Assembly (NCBI RefSeq): GCF_029784155.1
Contig: NC_073692.1
Coordinates: forward strand, 422,716,305 to 422,780,304
Length of the DNA: 64,000 nucleotides
Direction of reading: 5' to 3'
Origin: Uranotaenia lowii
Lineage: Eukaryota > Arthropoda > Insecta > Diptera > Culicidae
Shown here piece by piece: positions 12,046-23,120 of this stretch. The notes beneath the pieces are model-generated. The model saw only the letters and a program-made list of their open reading frames with translations, did not search any database and had not been told where the DNA came from. The position numbers and the translations under genes are program-made. Each line of letters begins with the position of its first letter. The stretch's first letter is position 1.

Positions 12046-12780
12046 GTTAAATTGCAGCTTCCAGTAACAAATTGTTGCGCATTGTTTCTGTCAACCCTTT
12101 GGAATATTCAACGCTGTCATTTTTCTTTATCTTCAACTGATCGTTCCCTTGGGGAAAGATCTTTCTACAGGAACGAAAAAAAAAAACAAAACCAAATCCA
12201 GCAAAAGGGTTCAAATGGAAGAGAACTTCGTCAAAAGACATCGCCAGAAGTGGCTTGTCCATTTATCGGAGACAAGTTCCTCGCCAGTCAACAAACGAAG
12301 CTGGTAGCAAAACTAGCAAATCACCAAACATGCTGAAGCTCCGGAGGTGATGAAATTTAAATTCCACTTCATAAATTTGAATAAATTTGTCATCAAAGGC
12401 CAATTGCTCATAGCAGCAGCATGGCGATGGTGGTTCGTTTCCCTTGTTTTACTTATTCACCATCGAGCAAGGAATGGTGTCCAATAAACCGACTAAGTTG
12501 AGTACAGCTATGTACTTGCTGAAGAAGCCAAACTCCGTCCGTCAGCAGAAATGCCAGAATGTGAGCTGCTCCGAACGGCTTGAGATCATGCAGCATTAAT
12601 CTTCATTCCGACAGAAAAACGTTCAACTACAGCAGAAGCCAGCACTTGGAAGCAACAATTCGGACAAATCTCGCTAGAAGAAGCTCCGGCAGCTAGATCC
12701 AACAACCTTTTTTATCCCACTCATAGTTGCTGACTTGCTGTCCTGCTAGAGGTTGAATCCGGAGGATGTTGAACAGATTA
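12046..12780 (+). other. Possible decayed coding or retrocopy remnant
   Basis: GC content and codon-like texture rise here relative to the flanks. Short open segments exist in several frames (for example 12052-12336, 94 codons from a non-ATG start) with no motif I recognise. Frames change and stop often. It could be a decayed retrocopy or simply complex intergenic DNA; I assign no function. Confidence 0.2.
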
Positions 12781-13454
12781 TTTTAAATTTTTAATTTCCA
12801 ACCGGTGTGGATGCTGGAATCGGTGCTGAGGGAATACTTAATCCATTTGCAGGATACAGTGACGTTTATCTAGCGAAAATGATATGCAATGAGCACACGA
12901 GTTTCTTGAACGATGTCTGGCTGTGTGAAATTCCGAATCCAAAATTATTTACACGACAAAGACCAAAATTTTTGTTCAGAGTTTTCATTCGTTCCTTATA
13001 AAAATTAATCAAATTTTGTTAACAGAGTTAAGAAATTACAATTATTATTGTAAGGTTTTATCAATGATACTTAAACATCATCGTGGCATTCGTGGTATGA
13101 AAAATTTAAAAAGTGGATAAAGAATTTGATTGAAGCTTTTGGTTTTACAAATATGTCAAGAAATTTTAGAAAATTGTGCTTGTATTTATGAGTCAAATAT
13201 TTTAAATTGTTAAAACAACATGATTTGAAACAAAATCAAATTCAAAAAAATGAAACCTTAGAATCCAAAGAGCATGGTTGGTCGGCTCCTCCCAAACAAC
13301 AAAGAGCCGGGAAAAAAACTATACTACTTTCAGTTCGACTTACGAGTGTAATTTTCTTTCGCTGATAGTGCTGAACTTGTTATCCGAGCTTACACGCACT
13401 TTAAGCGACTCGAACGGCAAGCTTGAGAGATCTCGCATCTGAGTGGTAGAAAGA
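12781..13454. other. Unassigned DNA
   Basis: AT-rich at 12960-13260, then more complex DNA up to the tandem array. No gene seen. Confidence 0.35.
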
Positions 13455-13915
13455 TAATTCCAGTCCACCGGGTGGCCAAATCAAAGCAAGTTCTAAACAA
13501 CAGTTCTAAAAATCTGCGCTTCTAAAGCTATTCCGTCTTTATCCACCAAAAGGCCAAATCATAACAAACAATCAGTAGCAGCAGCCTTAGAAATATGCGC
13601 ATCTTTAGCCATTTCCGTCTTTTTCCACCGAGAAGCCAAACCAAAACAAACAATCAGCAGTCATTCCGTTTTTTTACAGTGGCCGAATCAGAAACAATTT
13701 TGTTCGTAGCAGTAGCCTTCAAAATCTGTGCTTCCTGTGCCAATCCGTCTTTCTATTGGAGGCCGAATCAACAGCTTTTTTTCTCGCAGCAGCAGCCTTA
13801 AAAAACTGAGCTCCCTGTGCCGATCCGGCTTTCTACCGGAAGCTGAATCAGAAATAAAATGCTTTCGTAGCAGCAGACTTTACAATCTGCGCGTCCTGTC
13901 CTTATTCTACCAATC
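13455..13915 (+). repeat. Degenerate tandem repeat, about 85-100 bp unit
   Basis: About five units share the words AGCAGCAGCCTT, AAATCTGCGCTTC, ATTCCGTCTTT and a 'CCACC..xxGGCCGAATCA' segment. Unit length drifts through small insertions. The 171-codon frame crossing the array (13728-14243) begins without a supported start and has no domain signature, so I treat it as a by-product of the repeat. Confidence 0.55.
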
Positions 13916-15640
13916 ACGCCATTGTCGTGATTTTTCGATTCTTATGAATGTCAATTCAGAAATTCTATCAGACACGTTTGTCACTCACAAGAATAGATCA
14001 ATGACTGAATTAGTTTTGTTTGTTTTGCCTAGTGTTGTCAAAATAGCTAACTTTGCCAAAGACATTTATTTTATTATAATTATCTTCAATGTTGCCAAAT
14101 ACATCAGCGTGTTGATAATCTCACACTTGGTTGCAGTGCGATTTATCTCTCCTGCACAGCTTCAGGGGAGCAGACGGAAAAAAGCACTCTCTTTCACTGG
14201 CTTGTCCAATAGTCAGAAGAGTTTTGCCATTCATGCCAAATAGTATACCTTAAAAACGATCAATTCTGAGAAAATGATGACACACGATTCTTCATATTTC
14301 AAACATAAACTAGTACTTTTTTTAAACTTTTTTAAGACAAGGTTCCATTTAAAAAAAATGAAAATCCAGAGTTCATTTCTGGTGATTAATTTGATGAATT
14401 AACTCTTATTTTGGCTATAAAGCGTTTCAATGATTGAGAGTTTGTTTTGAGGAAAATTGAAAAACAAAAACTCACAAATAACATGCCAAACTGATATTAA
14501 ATCCGCCAGCCTAATTTGTATAAATTGTCGGAATTGTAATATATTTTCTTGTTTAGAAAACAACGCTTCAAAGGGTTTTTGGGAATTTAATTTTACTATT
14601 TTTTTTTTCACTCTTTGAAGACCTTACTGAGCAATAAAAATTCAAGTTTATTCCGTATTCACAGTTTTCGGCACGAACACTGTAAACGCTACTTCACTAA
14701 TCGCTAGTTTGTTCACTAACTTTTTGTAAGCGGTTTTTTATCGCCGCTGAGTTTTGCCGGATCTATATACATTTGTTTCAAACTCTAGTATTATTAGTGA
14801 TAGAATAAACTTTTTGTCATCAATCAAGTTTAAGTGACATAAGCCATCATTTGGATTGTTAAATTGGATTCATTGAAGGAATGCGTACTGGAGCTATTTA
14901 GAGAAAAGAAGTGTTTAGTGTAATTTTTTCCTCTTATAGCGTTGTTTTTTCGCAACATTAGAACAACGCAACGAAGATAACAATAAAAGATGTTAAACAT
15001 TGTAAAACTTTTTTTAACATCCGTAATCAGTTTTTTTAAGTTGTTTATCATTCATTGTAGCCTTCGTTTTAAGTTCAAATTTAAATTGTCCATGTTTGAC
15101 AATGCTTCTGTAACTTTGAAAAAGGGGAAAACTAGTTGAATATATTGAATAAGGATAATAAAAAATAATGCAAAAAACAACTTATTGTAATGAATGCCAC
15201 AAAAGATTGTTTGCAACAAAACTGCATACTATCGACTTTGCACGAAATCGATAAATCGAGTAAATTTTCAACCAAAATAAAAAAAAAAGAAATAGGTATA
15301 GCTTCCTTCTTCCACTTCTTATGTTATTTTTCAGTTAGCGATGCTAAACACTGCTGGTTTAGAAATTTTGTTGTAGATCTTTTTATAATCGTATCTTTTT
15401 ATTAAAAAGGTTTTTTAAATCAAATGTTATGTTACATGCTCGGTAGAATGAAAATCTAAAGAGGCTGGCATAAGTACGCCTGTAGAAGAAAGCTTGATAG
15501 GTGTTGAAGTTCTAAGCTAGAGGGCATGTTTACGAAAGAACTACATGAATTGTAACGCCTTTGCTTTACATCAGCTACCTATGCACAGTGATCTATATCT
15601 TTAATTTTTTTGGAATTCAGAATGTTTTTTAGATCTCCAG
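13916..15640. other. Unassigned AT-rich DNA
   Basis: No open frame with gene-like features. Short overlapping frames on both strands are typical of AT-rich non-coding DNA. Confidence 0.4.
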
Positions 15641-15836
15641 TTTTCTAGACTTTTGACATTTCTAGATTTTAAAGGACATACACTGTCTTATCAGATTAAG
15701 GCTTTAAAGACTGAATAAATGACATGGACAATTAAAGATTAACATTAAACACCCAGTACCAGATGAGAATCGAACCCATGCAACAGTGAACCAACGTTTA
15801 CTGTCTTGCCACGCTATCCACTTGACCACCGTGACG
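15641..15836 (-). repeat. tRNA-derived SINE, family C
   Basis: Read on the minus strand, an A-box-like TGGTCAAGTGGAT lies at 15829-15817 and a near-consensus B box GGGTTCGATTCTC at 15777-15765. The 5' and 3' acceptor arms do not pair and the region between the boxes is too long for a standard tRNA, which argues against a functional tRNA gene. A non-tRNA body follows toward lower coordinates; its end near 15641 is uncertain. Confidence 0.6.
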
Positions 15837-16944
15837 TATTTTTAAGTTTAGACATGATAATTTTAAACAAAACAGTAAAAATTCAAAATGATTGTAGCAA
15901 ATCGGCAAAAAATTACTCAAATGAGTAAATGTAAAGGAGAAAAAATGGTCGTCACCTATAAAGTTCGCGTCCAGACATTTTTTTAAATCTTCCAGACTTT
16001 TCCGAAAAACATTTGGCTTTCCTGCCTATGCATGAGAAACTGAGAATCAGAATACCCATGCATAGAGAGCGCGATGGTTCGTGAGCGTGCTTTGAATGCA
16101 CTCTTCAAACGAGCTCGTTGTTAAAGATAATTTAAAAAAAATGTCAACAAATTTCAATTATCAACGCAAAAAATTAAATGATAGAACAATTTCATTTGTG
16201 GAAAAATCTATCCTATTGTTTAAGTTTAAATTTCAGGAAACTATTTTCTGAATTTTTAGATGAAAACGAAAATACTTAACCGATATTTACCATAGTCGTT
16301 TTCTCCATACTTTGAAATTCCTGTAACTCGCGATAGCGTGTATTCTGGAAACGACTAAGTCAGGGATGCCAGTTATAATGAAAAATATATTTAATTCCTT
16401 TTCTTGCACTAAGAAAACTTTGAAAACAAAATAAATGATAGAACAAATTTTTTTGCAAAAATTTGTCCTTGTTTTTAAAAACATTTACCAACAAAATCTA
16501 TATCAAGGCAATTGTTTTTAAATAATTTCTATTGTAGTTTTAATGTTGATCACACCATCTGGACATATGGTTTTAAGATTTTGCTTGCGACAATATTGCA
16601 TATATAACTTTGAATTTAATCTCGATGGGTAAAAAAACTGCTCAACTTCACTAAAACATTTTGAATCCAGCAGTTAAGAAAAATAATATTTATTCATTTT
16701 GTTGCTATATTATATACAAAACGTATCACCACTTTTCCTATTCTAGACCGAACTGAACACCATCAGCATTTTTTCGAGACGCTTGAACTTTATGTGCAAA
16801 TATTTCATCTAGGAACAAAATCTTTGATGTTTATGAGCTAGAATCAATGATTCATTATTCAAGGAATTCATTTTAGTCAACCGTATTTGGTTTTGCAATC
16901 TAGAATATGGATAACTCGAAATTTAGTTTCTGTTGTTTTTAAAT
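15837..16944. other. Unassigned AT-rich DNA
   Basis: No gene or repeat with clear boundaries noticed. Short frames only. Confidence 0.4.
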
Positions 16945-16989
16945 TTTCTAATGGCGCTCAGTTCGGTCTGGTCGAAGGCCGGCCAATAT

Positions 16990-17640
16990 ATAAATGAATG
17001 GTTGTCTGTCTGTCTGTTTCCTCTAGACTTGGAGACGACTGAACCGATCATCGTGAAAATTGATATCTGAGGGTTTTTGGGACCGGAGATGGTTTCTATG
17101 ATACTCACAAACCTCCCCGACTTAATGGAGGGGGGTTCCCTAACAAAATTAATAAAAATTTGACACAATTTGAAAAATTATCAGGTACTACTGAACCGGT
17201 CAACGTGAAATTTGGTATGTAACCGTTTTGAAGACCGTGTATGGTTTCTATAATACCTACAAACCTCTCCGAAACCAAAAAGAGGGGGCTCCCATACAAA
17301 ATAAATAAAAATTTCACACAATTCGAACAATTCTCTGGAACTACTTAAATGATCAACGTGAAATTTTGTATGTAGCCGTTTTTAAGACCGTGTATGGTTT
17401 TTATAATATTTTTAAACCTCTCCAAATCCAAAATTAACTAAAATTTGACACAATTTGAACAATTTTCGGAAACTACTGAACCTATCTACGTGAAATTTTG
17501 TATGTAGCCGTTTTCCAGACCAGGAATGATTTTTATAATACTTTCAAAATATTCCTTCTAAATGCAAAAGGAAGGGAGGGAGGTGGCTTCCATAAAAAAA
17601 CTAACAAAAATTTAACAAAATTTAAACAATCCTCGGAGGA
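16990..17640 (+). repeat. Tandem repeat array preceded by a GTCT microsatellite
   Basis: A short GTCT run lies at about 17004-17019. It is followed by four diverged units. The word GTGAAAxTTxGTATGTAxCC recurs at about 17053, 17205, 17359 and 17490 (spacings 152, 154 and 131). Each unit also carries an 'AAACCTCxCC' run, a 'GGGGGxTCCC' run and 'AAAAATTTxACACAATT'. The style and several words match the array at 5370-7010. Open frames across it are repeat-derived and are not supported as genes. Confidence 0.65.
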
Positions 17641-18244
17641 TTTTTGTTTAAAATTGATAAACGTTTTTCTGAAAAAGGAATTAATCAAGAATTTTAATGT
17701 TAAAAACAATATTTTGCTTTCCAAACAATCCATTAATGGGAGTTTCACCGATTTTAGACCAAAATTGTATGCTGTTTTTATCTTGTGATATGTTTTTCTT
17801 GAAAGACTCTGTTAATTTCAAACCAAATCGGCTATTTGAATATCATTTGCATCATTTTTTTAGGACTAACGGAAGTTTTCAGTTGAGGTTGAGGTGCAAC
17901 AAACTTCATGTTAAGTTTTATGTATTAAATTTGGAAATATAACTTGAATTTGGATTTGAGAAAGTTCAGCCCCAAGTTATCAACTGAACCGAAAACTGTC
18001 GCCGGTTAAATGGGTAGAACTATTTTATTGCAGATTTGATCGATGTTCTCATAACTTAAATATTTTTAGATACGATCGTTATTGATTTTTTTTTTGAAAA
18101 TCTCGACAGTTCAGGACATTTTAGTTTTTATTTTAAATCAGAACAATTCGAGAGTTTTCAAAACGGTCCTCGAAAATCAATGCAAATTCTGAAAAATCAG
18201 GACATCTGGCATGTCCGATCGAAATTCCGGAAAAGTGTACAGTG
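17641..18244. other. Unassigned DNA
   Basis: No gene seen. Frames of up to 81 codons lack recognisable features. Confidence 0.35.
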
Positions 18245-18246
18245 TA

Positions 18247-19147
18247 GGGGAGGAGCGGGCTATATGCGCCTATTAAGCAGAACACTGATTTAATCAAATA
18301 TAACGTCGAATATGTGTACAAAAACTATATACACGTGTGCAGGCATCTGTTTTCTATACAATGGAGTAATTTTTATGTTAAAATTTTCTTCTGTTTCCAA
18401 GAAAAAGTGTTGTTCAAAATGCCGAACCTCAAACCGTGCGGGCTAAATGCGCCTATTTATATTTTAAACAAAATTTCTGTTTTTTGGGCAATATTTCCGT
18501 ATAATTTCATTGAAACTGCGTGAAAGTGATAATTTCCGTACGACAAAGCTGAAGTTTTATAAAAATCTATGAATATTATAATTTTGTGGAATAAAACAAA
18601 AGTTTGGGTTGCCATACTATGGAGGCAGTTCATCCATGAGAAAAACTTTATCAAATCGGTCTTTAGAACTTCAATTCATTCTTAAGATGTCATTCAGAGC
18701 TTAGATTTGAAGGTTCAGTGATAAAAATCATTTATATATTCTATTTAACCTGTTATTTTAGGATGGAGGCATTTTACAAACATGATGGGGGCATACAAAA
18801 ACACTCTATTATTCCACTAAATAATCATAATTAAACGTCCACAAAAGCTGAAATATGTTTGATTTCTTTAGTTCTTTGAGTAAGAAACAAAAACCATCTT
18901 AGTTTTTGTTTTAAACTTTTTTACGTATAATTTTTAAAAGTCGAAATATTACATCAAAATGTATCAAAACCTTGTATGATTTTTTAAATTTTTTTGAGTT
19001 TATAAATTCATAAAATTCATTCTTGCCTTATGTTCTAAGCGTATCACCCTCAAAATGCATTGGCCAGATAAGCTGTCTAGTCAGCCATTTCGCCAAACAG
19101 CCGTAGGGTCATTTAACCCGATAGGCCCATTTAGGAAACCTTTCCCC
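18247..19147. mobile_element. MITE family 3 (about 900 bp, TA-flanked)
   Basis: The left end GGGGAGGAGCGGGCTATATG follows a TA at 18245-18246. The right end, read as complement from 19147, is GGGGAAAGGTTTCCTAAATG and is flanked by a TA at 19148-19149. Both ends then carry a GCGCCTATT or GGGCCTATC word, which recurs inside as 'GGGCTAAATGCGCCTATTTA' near 18440. The ends match only partly, so the TIRs are imperfect. No transposase is encoded. It resembles family 1 in size and TA flanks but not in sequence. Confidence 0.5.
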
Positions 19148-19239
19148 TATTACTTTCGTTTATATTGCTAGATAGTGCTATTCGTGTCTCCCATGACGAA
19201 ACAATGATATAATAACTTTATTTATCATTTTTGTAGATT

Positions 19240-19315
19240 TTTCAAATAAAGTGAATAAATTCGGGCAAAATCCGGACAACCGGACGTACCCAATCCAGTC
19301 AATCTGGCAAACTTA
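19240..19315 (+). repeat. Fragment of dispersed repeat family 2
   Basis: The sequence with TGAATAAATTCGGGCAAAAT and CCGGAC words matches the second half of the repeats at 9003-9445 and 55277-55735. It abuts the SINE at 19321. Confidence 0.4.
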
Positions 19316-19320
19316 TTGTG

Positions 19321-19545
19321 CCGAAGCCCGTGGCGTAGAGGATAGAGCACAATGCTTCTAAGCCAGCGGGTATGAGATCGAATCACGATCACGGCATACA
19401 CAGTACACTTTCTGTGGGCTGGTGGTTTTAGCATTTGTAAGATGCTAGCCATCATATCCTCGAAAGATGCACTCTAAGAGTTAAGAAAAATGAATCTCCT
19501 CGAGGAAACATCAAGTTTCATTGAGATCCTATATGTGTTTGTGTT
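19321..19545 (+). repeat. tRNA-derived SINE, family B
   Basis: The head has an A-box-like TGGCGTAGAGGATAG (19331-19345) and a B-box-like GAGATCGAATC (19374-19384). A unique body follows with GATGCTAGCCATCATATCC and CTCCTCGAGGAAACATCAAG. A decayed tail of the same family is at 4378-4455. The tRNA-like part does not fold with a paired acceptor stem, so a functional tRNA is unlikely. Confidence 0.6.
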
Positions 19546-20790
19546 CGTTTTTTATTCAATAAGTAGGTATAAAAATATTATTTTGTAGGGCAAAAGTACA
19601 CTCACAATAAATGATTGTTTTGATAAAGCCACAAAAATGCTTTGCACACTATACATGCCTAGTTATTTTGGTATAATTTTTATGTTCGTTCCAAAGTTTA
19701 AAGAGAATTCAAAACATTTTATTATCTCATACAAAACTGAAAGTTAAATTTGCTCATTTCAACGTTTTTTTAAATGCTGCAAAAATCATGTATGAATTTT
19801 TGAACGAAAAAAAAGGAATCTGAATCAATCGAAATTGACTCGGTTCACTGGCAAACACAGAGTGCAATTCATTTCGAGCTGGTTCAAAACAGTTCTAAAA
19901 TGGGCATACAGAATATATGGGTAAATTAACTCTTTGATGCATAGTGTTATATTAAAACTCACTGATTAAAATCAAAATATCTCGAAAAAAGGTAGATATT
20001 ATTTTATTGTATATCCAAAAGAAATATCCTTAAGATATAAAAAATATCCATGGAATTTTATAACGATTTATTTTAAAAGGTGATATCTTTGATATCGAAA
20101 AAAGTATGTAGACAAATTGCAAAATGAAATTTTATTTTTTTGGATAATTTTTTTTTTTTTGGTAAATCGCTGATATTTCTACAGATTTGGAAACTCTAAC
20201 AAATTTTTCAATAGCAATAAATTACAAACATCTGCCTGCACGTAACAAGCATCCTTTGGAAGAAATTTCGAAAATCTTTTTCAAATAAACCATCAATTTA
20301 AAACATAATTTTTCAACGTTGATGGGCCATAACATTTTCAAAAGTCCAAACAACTGCTAAAAAACAGTTCTGTTGAGATATTCGAATTGAAATGATATTA
20401 TTTCTTTGAATCAATAGTTGCTCTTCTCATTTAAAATACGGCATGCATTGTAGGGTTAAATTTTATTTCAAATCAAATATTTTACATTCAACACAAAATT
20501 TTGCACAAAGGTAAAAGATATTTAAACAAATTTAAAAAATTTTGAATTTTTAAAGGCTTCTGTATAATTTAATTCAGTTTTTCCTGGCGTCAAATACTAT
20601 AAAATTGCTAAAATCCTAACAAGCGTCTGCAACAATCCAGCAGCTCATACAGCTCGGAAATTTATGATCACAAAACAAAAGCACATCTGATGAGCATCTG
20701 GAATTTTATGGTGCATTGTATTTTGCCAGTTTTTTTCTTTAAAACCGTCCACTATCACAACAACCATCTGTACCGTTTCGAAAAGGATGA
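19546..20790. other. Unassigned AT-rich DNA
   Basis: No gene or clearly bounded repeat seen. Confidence 0.4.
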
Positions 20791-20796
20791 ACTTAC

Positions 20797-21060
20797 CTGA
20801 CTTGAGAAGCAAAGTCACGGCCACAATTTGTCGTCGCTGCCGCTGATCTCCTGGGCTGCCGAAATGATTCCTGGCGCAAGATTGGGTATTTTGGAGGCAA
20901 GAATTAGCCTCCTGCTAGAGATGCAGCTCATTGATATTGGATGAATGTCGCAACGCAACTCAGCGACTCTCTGCTGGTGGTCATAAATTTCACCTCAACG
21001 ATCTTCGTGAGTGTTAAACGGCGAGACTTCTCATAATCGAGTGTCAGCTAGCAATGTCGT
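20797..21060 (-). other. Candidate 5' exon with splice donor (weak)
   Basis: On the minus strand a consensus donor TCAG|GTAAGT sits at 20800-20791, at the end of about 260 bases of mid-GC, complex sequence that stands out from AT-rich flanks. A short upstream-type frame starting ATGACCACC lies inside. This could be an untranslated first exon of a minus-strand gene whose body lies outside or far away. There is no acceptor, protein match or promoter proof, so it remains speculative. Confidence 0.2.
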
Positions 21061-22096
21061 CGTTGGGGCAGATGCAGATTTGCATCTCGTGTTTCCTAAG
21101 AAACAAACGATTTCGGGAATGATCAGGGCTTACTCAAGAAGAATCATAATGAATGTGGCGAGATGGTTACAAATTGATAACAATTTTGTCCAGATTTGAA
21201 ATATGCTTTTTGACTGCCAAAGAAGCACAAAAATTCATGTTTTTTGATATGTGAGTTTATGTATAATCTTTTTTTTTGTAGATGAAGGCAAGATAAAACT
21301 TGAATTTTTCTACACAAAAAAAAGGTTAAGCATATTCATCTTAAGCGTATTGCAAACAGCTGAAAATTCCTCAATATGCTCCCTCAAAGTGATATCCCTA
21401 ACTTCTTTATCACCAGTCAACAACCAATTACGGCGCCACTCGTCCATTCACAAAACAACCGTGTGTCGGAGGCACTGCCCTGATCCTTCCGCCCGGTTGC
21501 ATCCTAATGTGTTTGTCAAATATCTTTCTCCCACACATGACGGACGACGGTGGCGGGTGTATGATGAATTAATGAAGCAACAGTACGAACGATTGCGACT
21601 TGCCAGCTGCTGTCGGATTCCGGTCAAGCGAAACAACTAAATTCAGCTTTTTTTTGCTCCGGTCAGGCTTTTCCAACTTCTGAAAGAACCATCTCTTCTG
21701 CGACTGACCTTTGTCCATCAGTCCTCCGTCAGCTTCAAATACGATTTTGATTTGTTCTGCTTCGGTGGACTTCAATGAGATGATTATTTGATGATTTGAT
21801 TTATTGCTGGCATCAGGATTCAAAACTTCAATATTTCAGGAATGTTCTGATGAAAAAAATAATTTCTAGGACTCCAAACTTGAGTGACAACTTAAGCACG
21901 AAAATAAAATCAAGGATATTTTATTTAATATACTTTAAAAAGGAACTAAAAAATTAAAAAAATCATAAATGTCTATATCGAAGTAATATATTATAATCTA
22001 TTTTACACGTTTGAATATAAAAACATCCTCAACGCCTTGAACTGATAAAATTTCATTAAGTTAACAACTCAAATGATTTAAATATTTCGATCTACT
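21061..22096. other. Unassigned DNA left of the LTR element
   Basis: Open frames at 21251-21640 (129 codons) and 21569-21823 overlap on opposite strands and lack motifs. I do not support either as a gene. Confidence 0.3.
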
Positions 22097-22275
22097 TGTG
22101 TGAATGGATTAACCCGATACCGCGTCATTCGTCACAACCGTGCAGCGAGTCAGCCAGTCAGTCAGTCGGCCAGCAAGCGTGCTAGCCGGGTAGCGCATAG
22201 TTTCCTCGGTAGTTCGAGATCGGGTTGCTAGCCGGTGTAGCTTCCGGGTTGCAGACCTCCGGACAGGTCTGCACA
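22097..22275 (+). repeat. 5' LTR of the non-coding LTR element (179 bp)
   Basis: Begins TGTGTGAATGG and ends GGTCTGCACA, with inverted TG...CA termini. Base-for-base identical to 24990-25168 by eye. It contains a short AGTC-rich run near 22138-22170 and is GC-richer than its surroundings. Confidence 0.9.
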
Positions 22276-22277
22276 TT

Positions 22278-22293
22278 TGGCGACCGTGACAGG
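22278..22293 (+). promoter_or_regulatory. Primer-binding site, tRNA-Arg-like
   Basis: TGGCGACCGTGACAGG begins two bases after the left LTR. It has the TGG start expected of a sequence complementary to a tRNA 3' CCA end, and matches my recollection of the arginine-tRNA site used by insect mdg1/412-type elements. The following GGTAAT could act as a splice donor; that is only a possibility. Confidence 0.75.
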
Positions 22294-22599
22294 TAATTTC
22301 TTGTTACATAACATAAAAACAAGAAATTATAAAAACCGAAAAAAATACCGATCCGAAAAAGTAAACAAACGTGGTCATCGATTCACGCTGAGTTTATTTT
22401 CATCAAACTTGATTGAAAATCAATCAGTTTGTTAATTACCGTTATAAAATGAGTAGTTCGAATACTCATTCAGTGAAATGTAGTTGAAACAAAAAGCAAC
22501 GCTGTTGAATGATTTCCGGCGGGTTGTGAAATAATACCGAAATTGGAATTGGTGAATTAAGCATTGAAGTTTCGTTGAGAAGACAACATGAAATCAAAA

Positions 22600-23120
22600 T
22601 CAAATTTCAAGCAAGTCGTGAGGACAGCTTGATCATGTTCACAATTTCAAGCGGGTTGAGAGGACAGCTTGAAATTGGATGGCAAGTTGAGAGGACAGCC
22701 TTGAACGTATCGATAGAAATTTCAAGCGAGTTGAGAGGACAGCTTGAAATTGAAAGGCGAGTTGAGAGGACAGCCTAAACGTATCGATAACAATTTCAAG
22801 CGAGTTGAGAGGACAGCTTGAAGTTGAAAGGCGAGTTGAGAGGACAGCCTGAAAGTACCGATAGAAATTTCAAGCAAGTTGAGAGGACAGCTTGAAATTG
22901 ACAGGCGAGTTGAGAGGACAGCCTGAGAGTACCGATAGAAATTTCAAGCGAGATGAGAATACAGCTTGAAATTGAAAGGCGAGTTGAGAGGACAGCCTAA
23001 ACGTATCGATAGAAATTTCAAGCGAGCTGAGAGGACAGCTTGAAATTGACAGGCGAGTTGAGAGGACAGCCTGAAAGCATCAATAGAAATTTCAAGCGAA
23101 TTGAGAGAACAGCTTGAAAT
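22600..23120 (+). repeat. 74-bp tandem array of stem-loops with invariant loop
   Basis: The word TTTCAAGC recurs with an exact 74-bp period (TTCAAG at 22721, 22795, 22869, 22943, 23017 and 23091). Each period holds two half-units sharing the 14-nt core GAGTTGAGAGGACA, spaced alternately 31 and 43 bases. In the first half-unit the core is flanked by complementary arms AATTTCAAGC and GCTTGAAATT; in the second by AGGC and GCCT. RNA or single-stranded DNA could therefore form a string of hairpins with one loop sequence. No protein is encoded. It sits where a retroelement leader would be, so packaging, dimerisation or insulator-like roles are possible but unproven. Confidence 0.85.

Noticed and set aside
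15757..15836. Possible tRNA gene on the minus strand
   Set aside because: The A and B boxes are good, but the acceptor arms do not pair and the arm between the boxes is too long. It continues into a non-tRNA body, as in SINEs.
21251..21640. 129-codon plus frame
   Set aside because: It begins from a non-ATG start, has overlapping antisense frames and shows no domain or splice support.
22575..22778. 67-codon frame in the stem-loop array
   Set aside because: The 74-bp period shifts the frame every unit, so no continuous protein repeat is possible.
22600..23120. CRISPR-like array of regularly spaced repeats
   Set aside because: The regions between repeats are themselves repeated, not unique spacers. 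No cas genes are present, the context is a eukaryotic LTR element, and there is a target duplication outside it.
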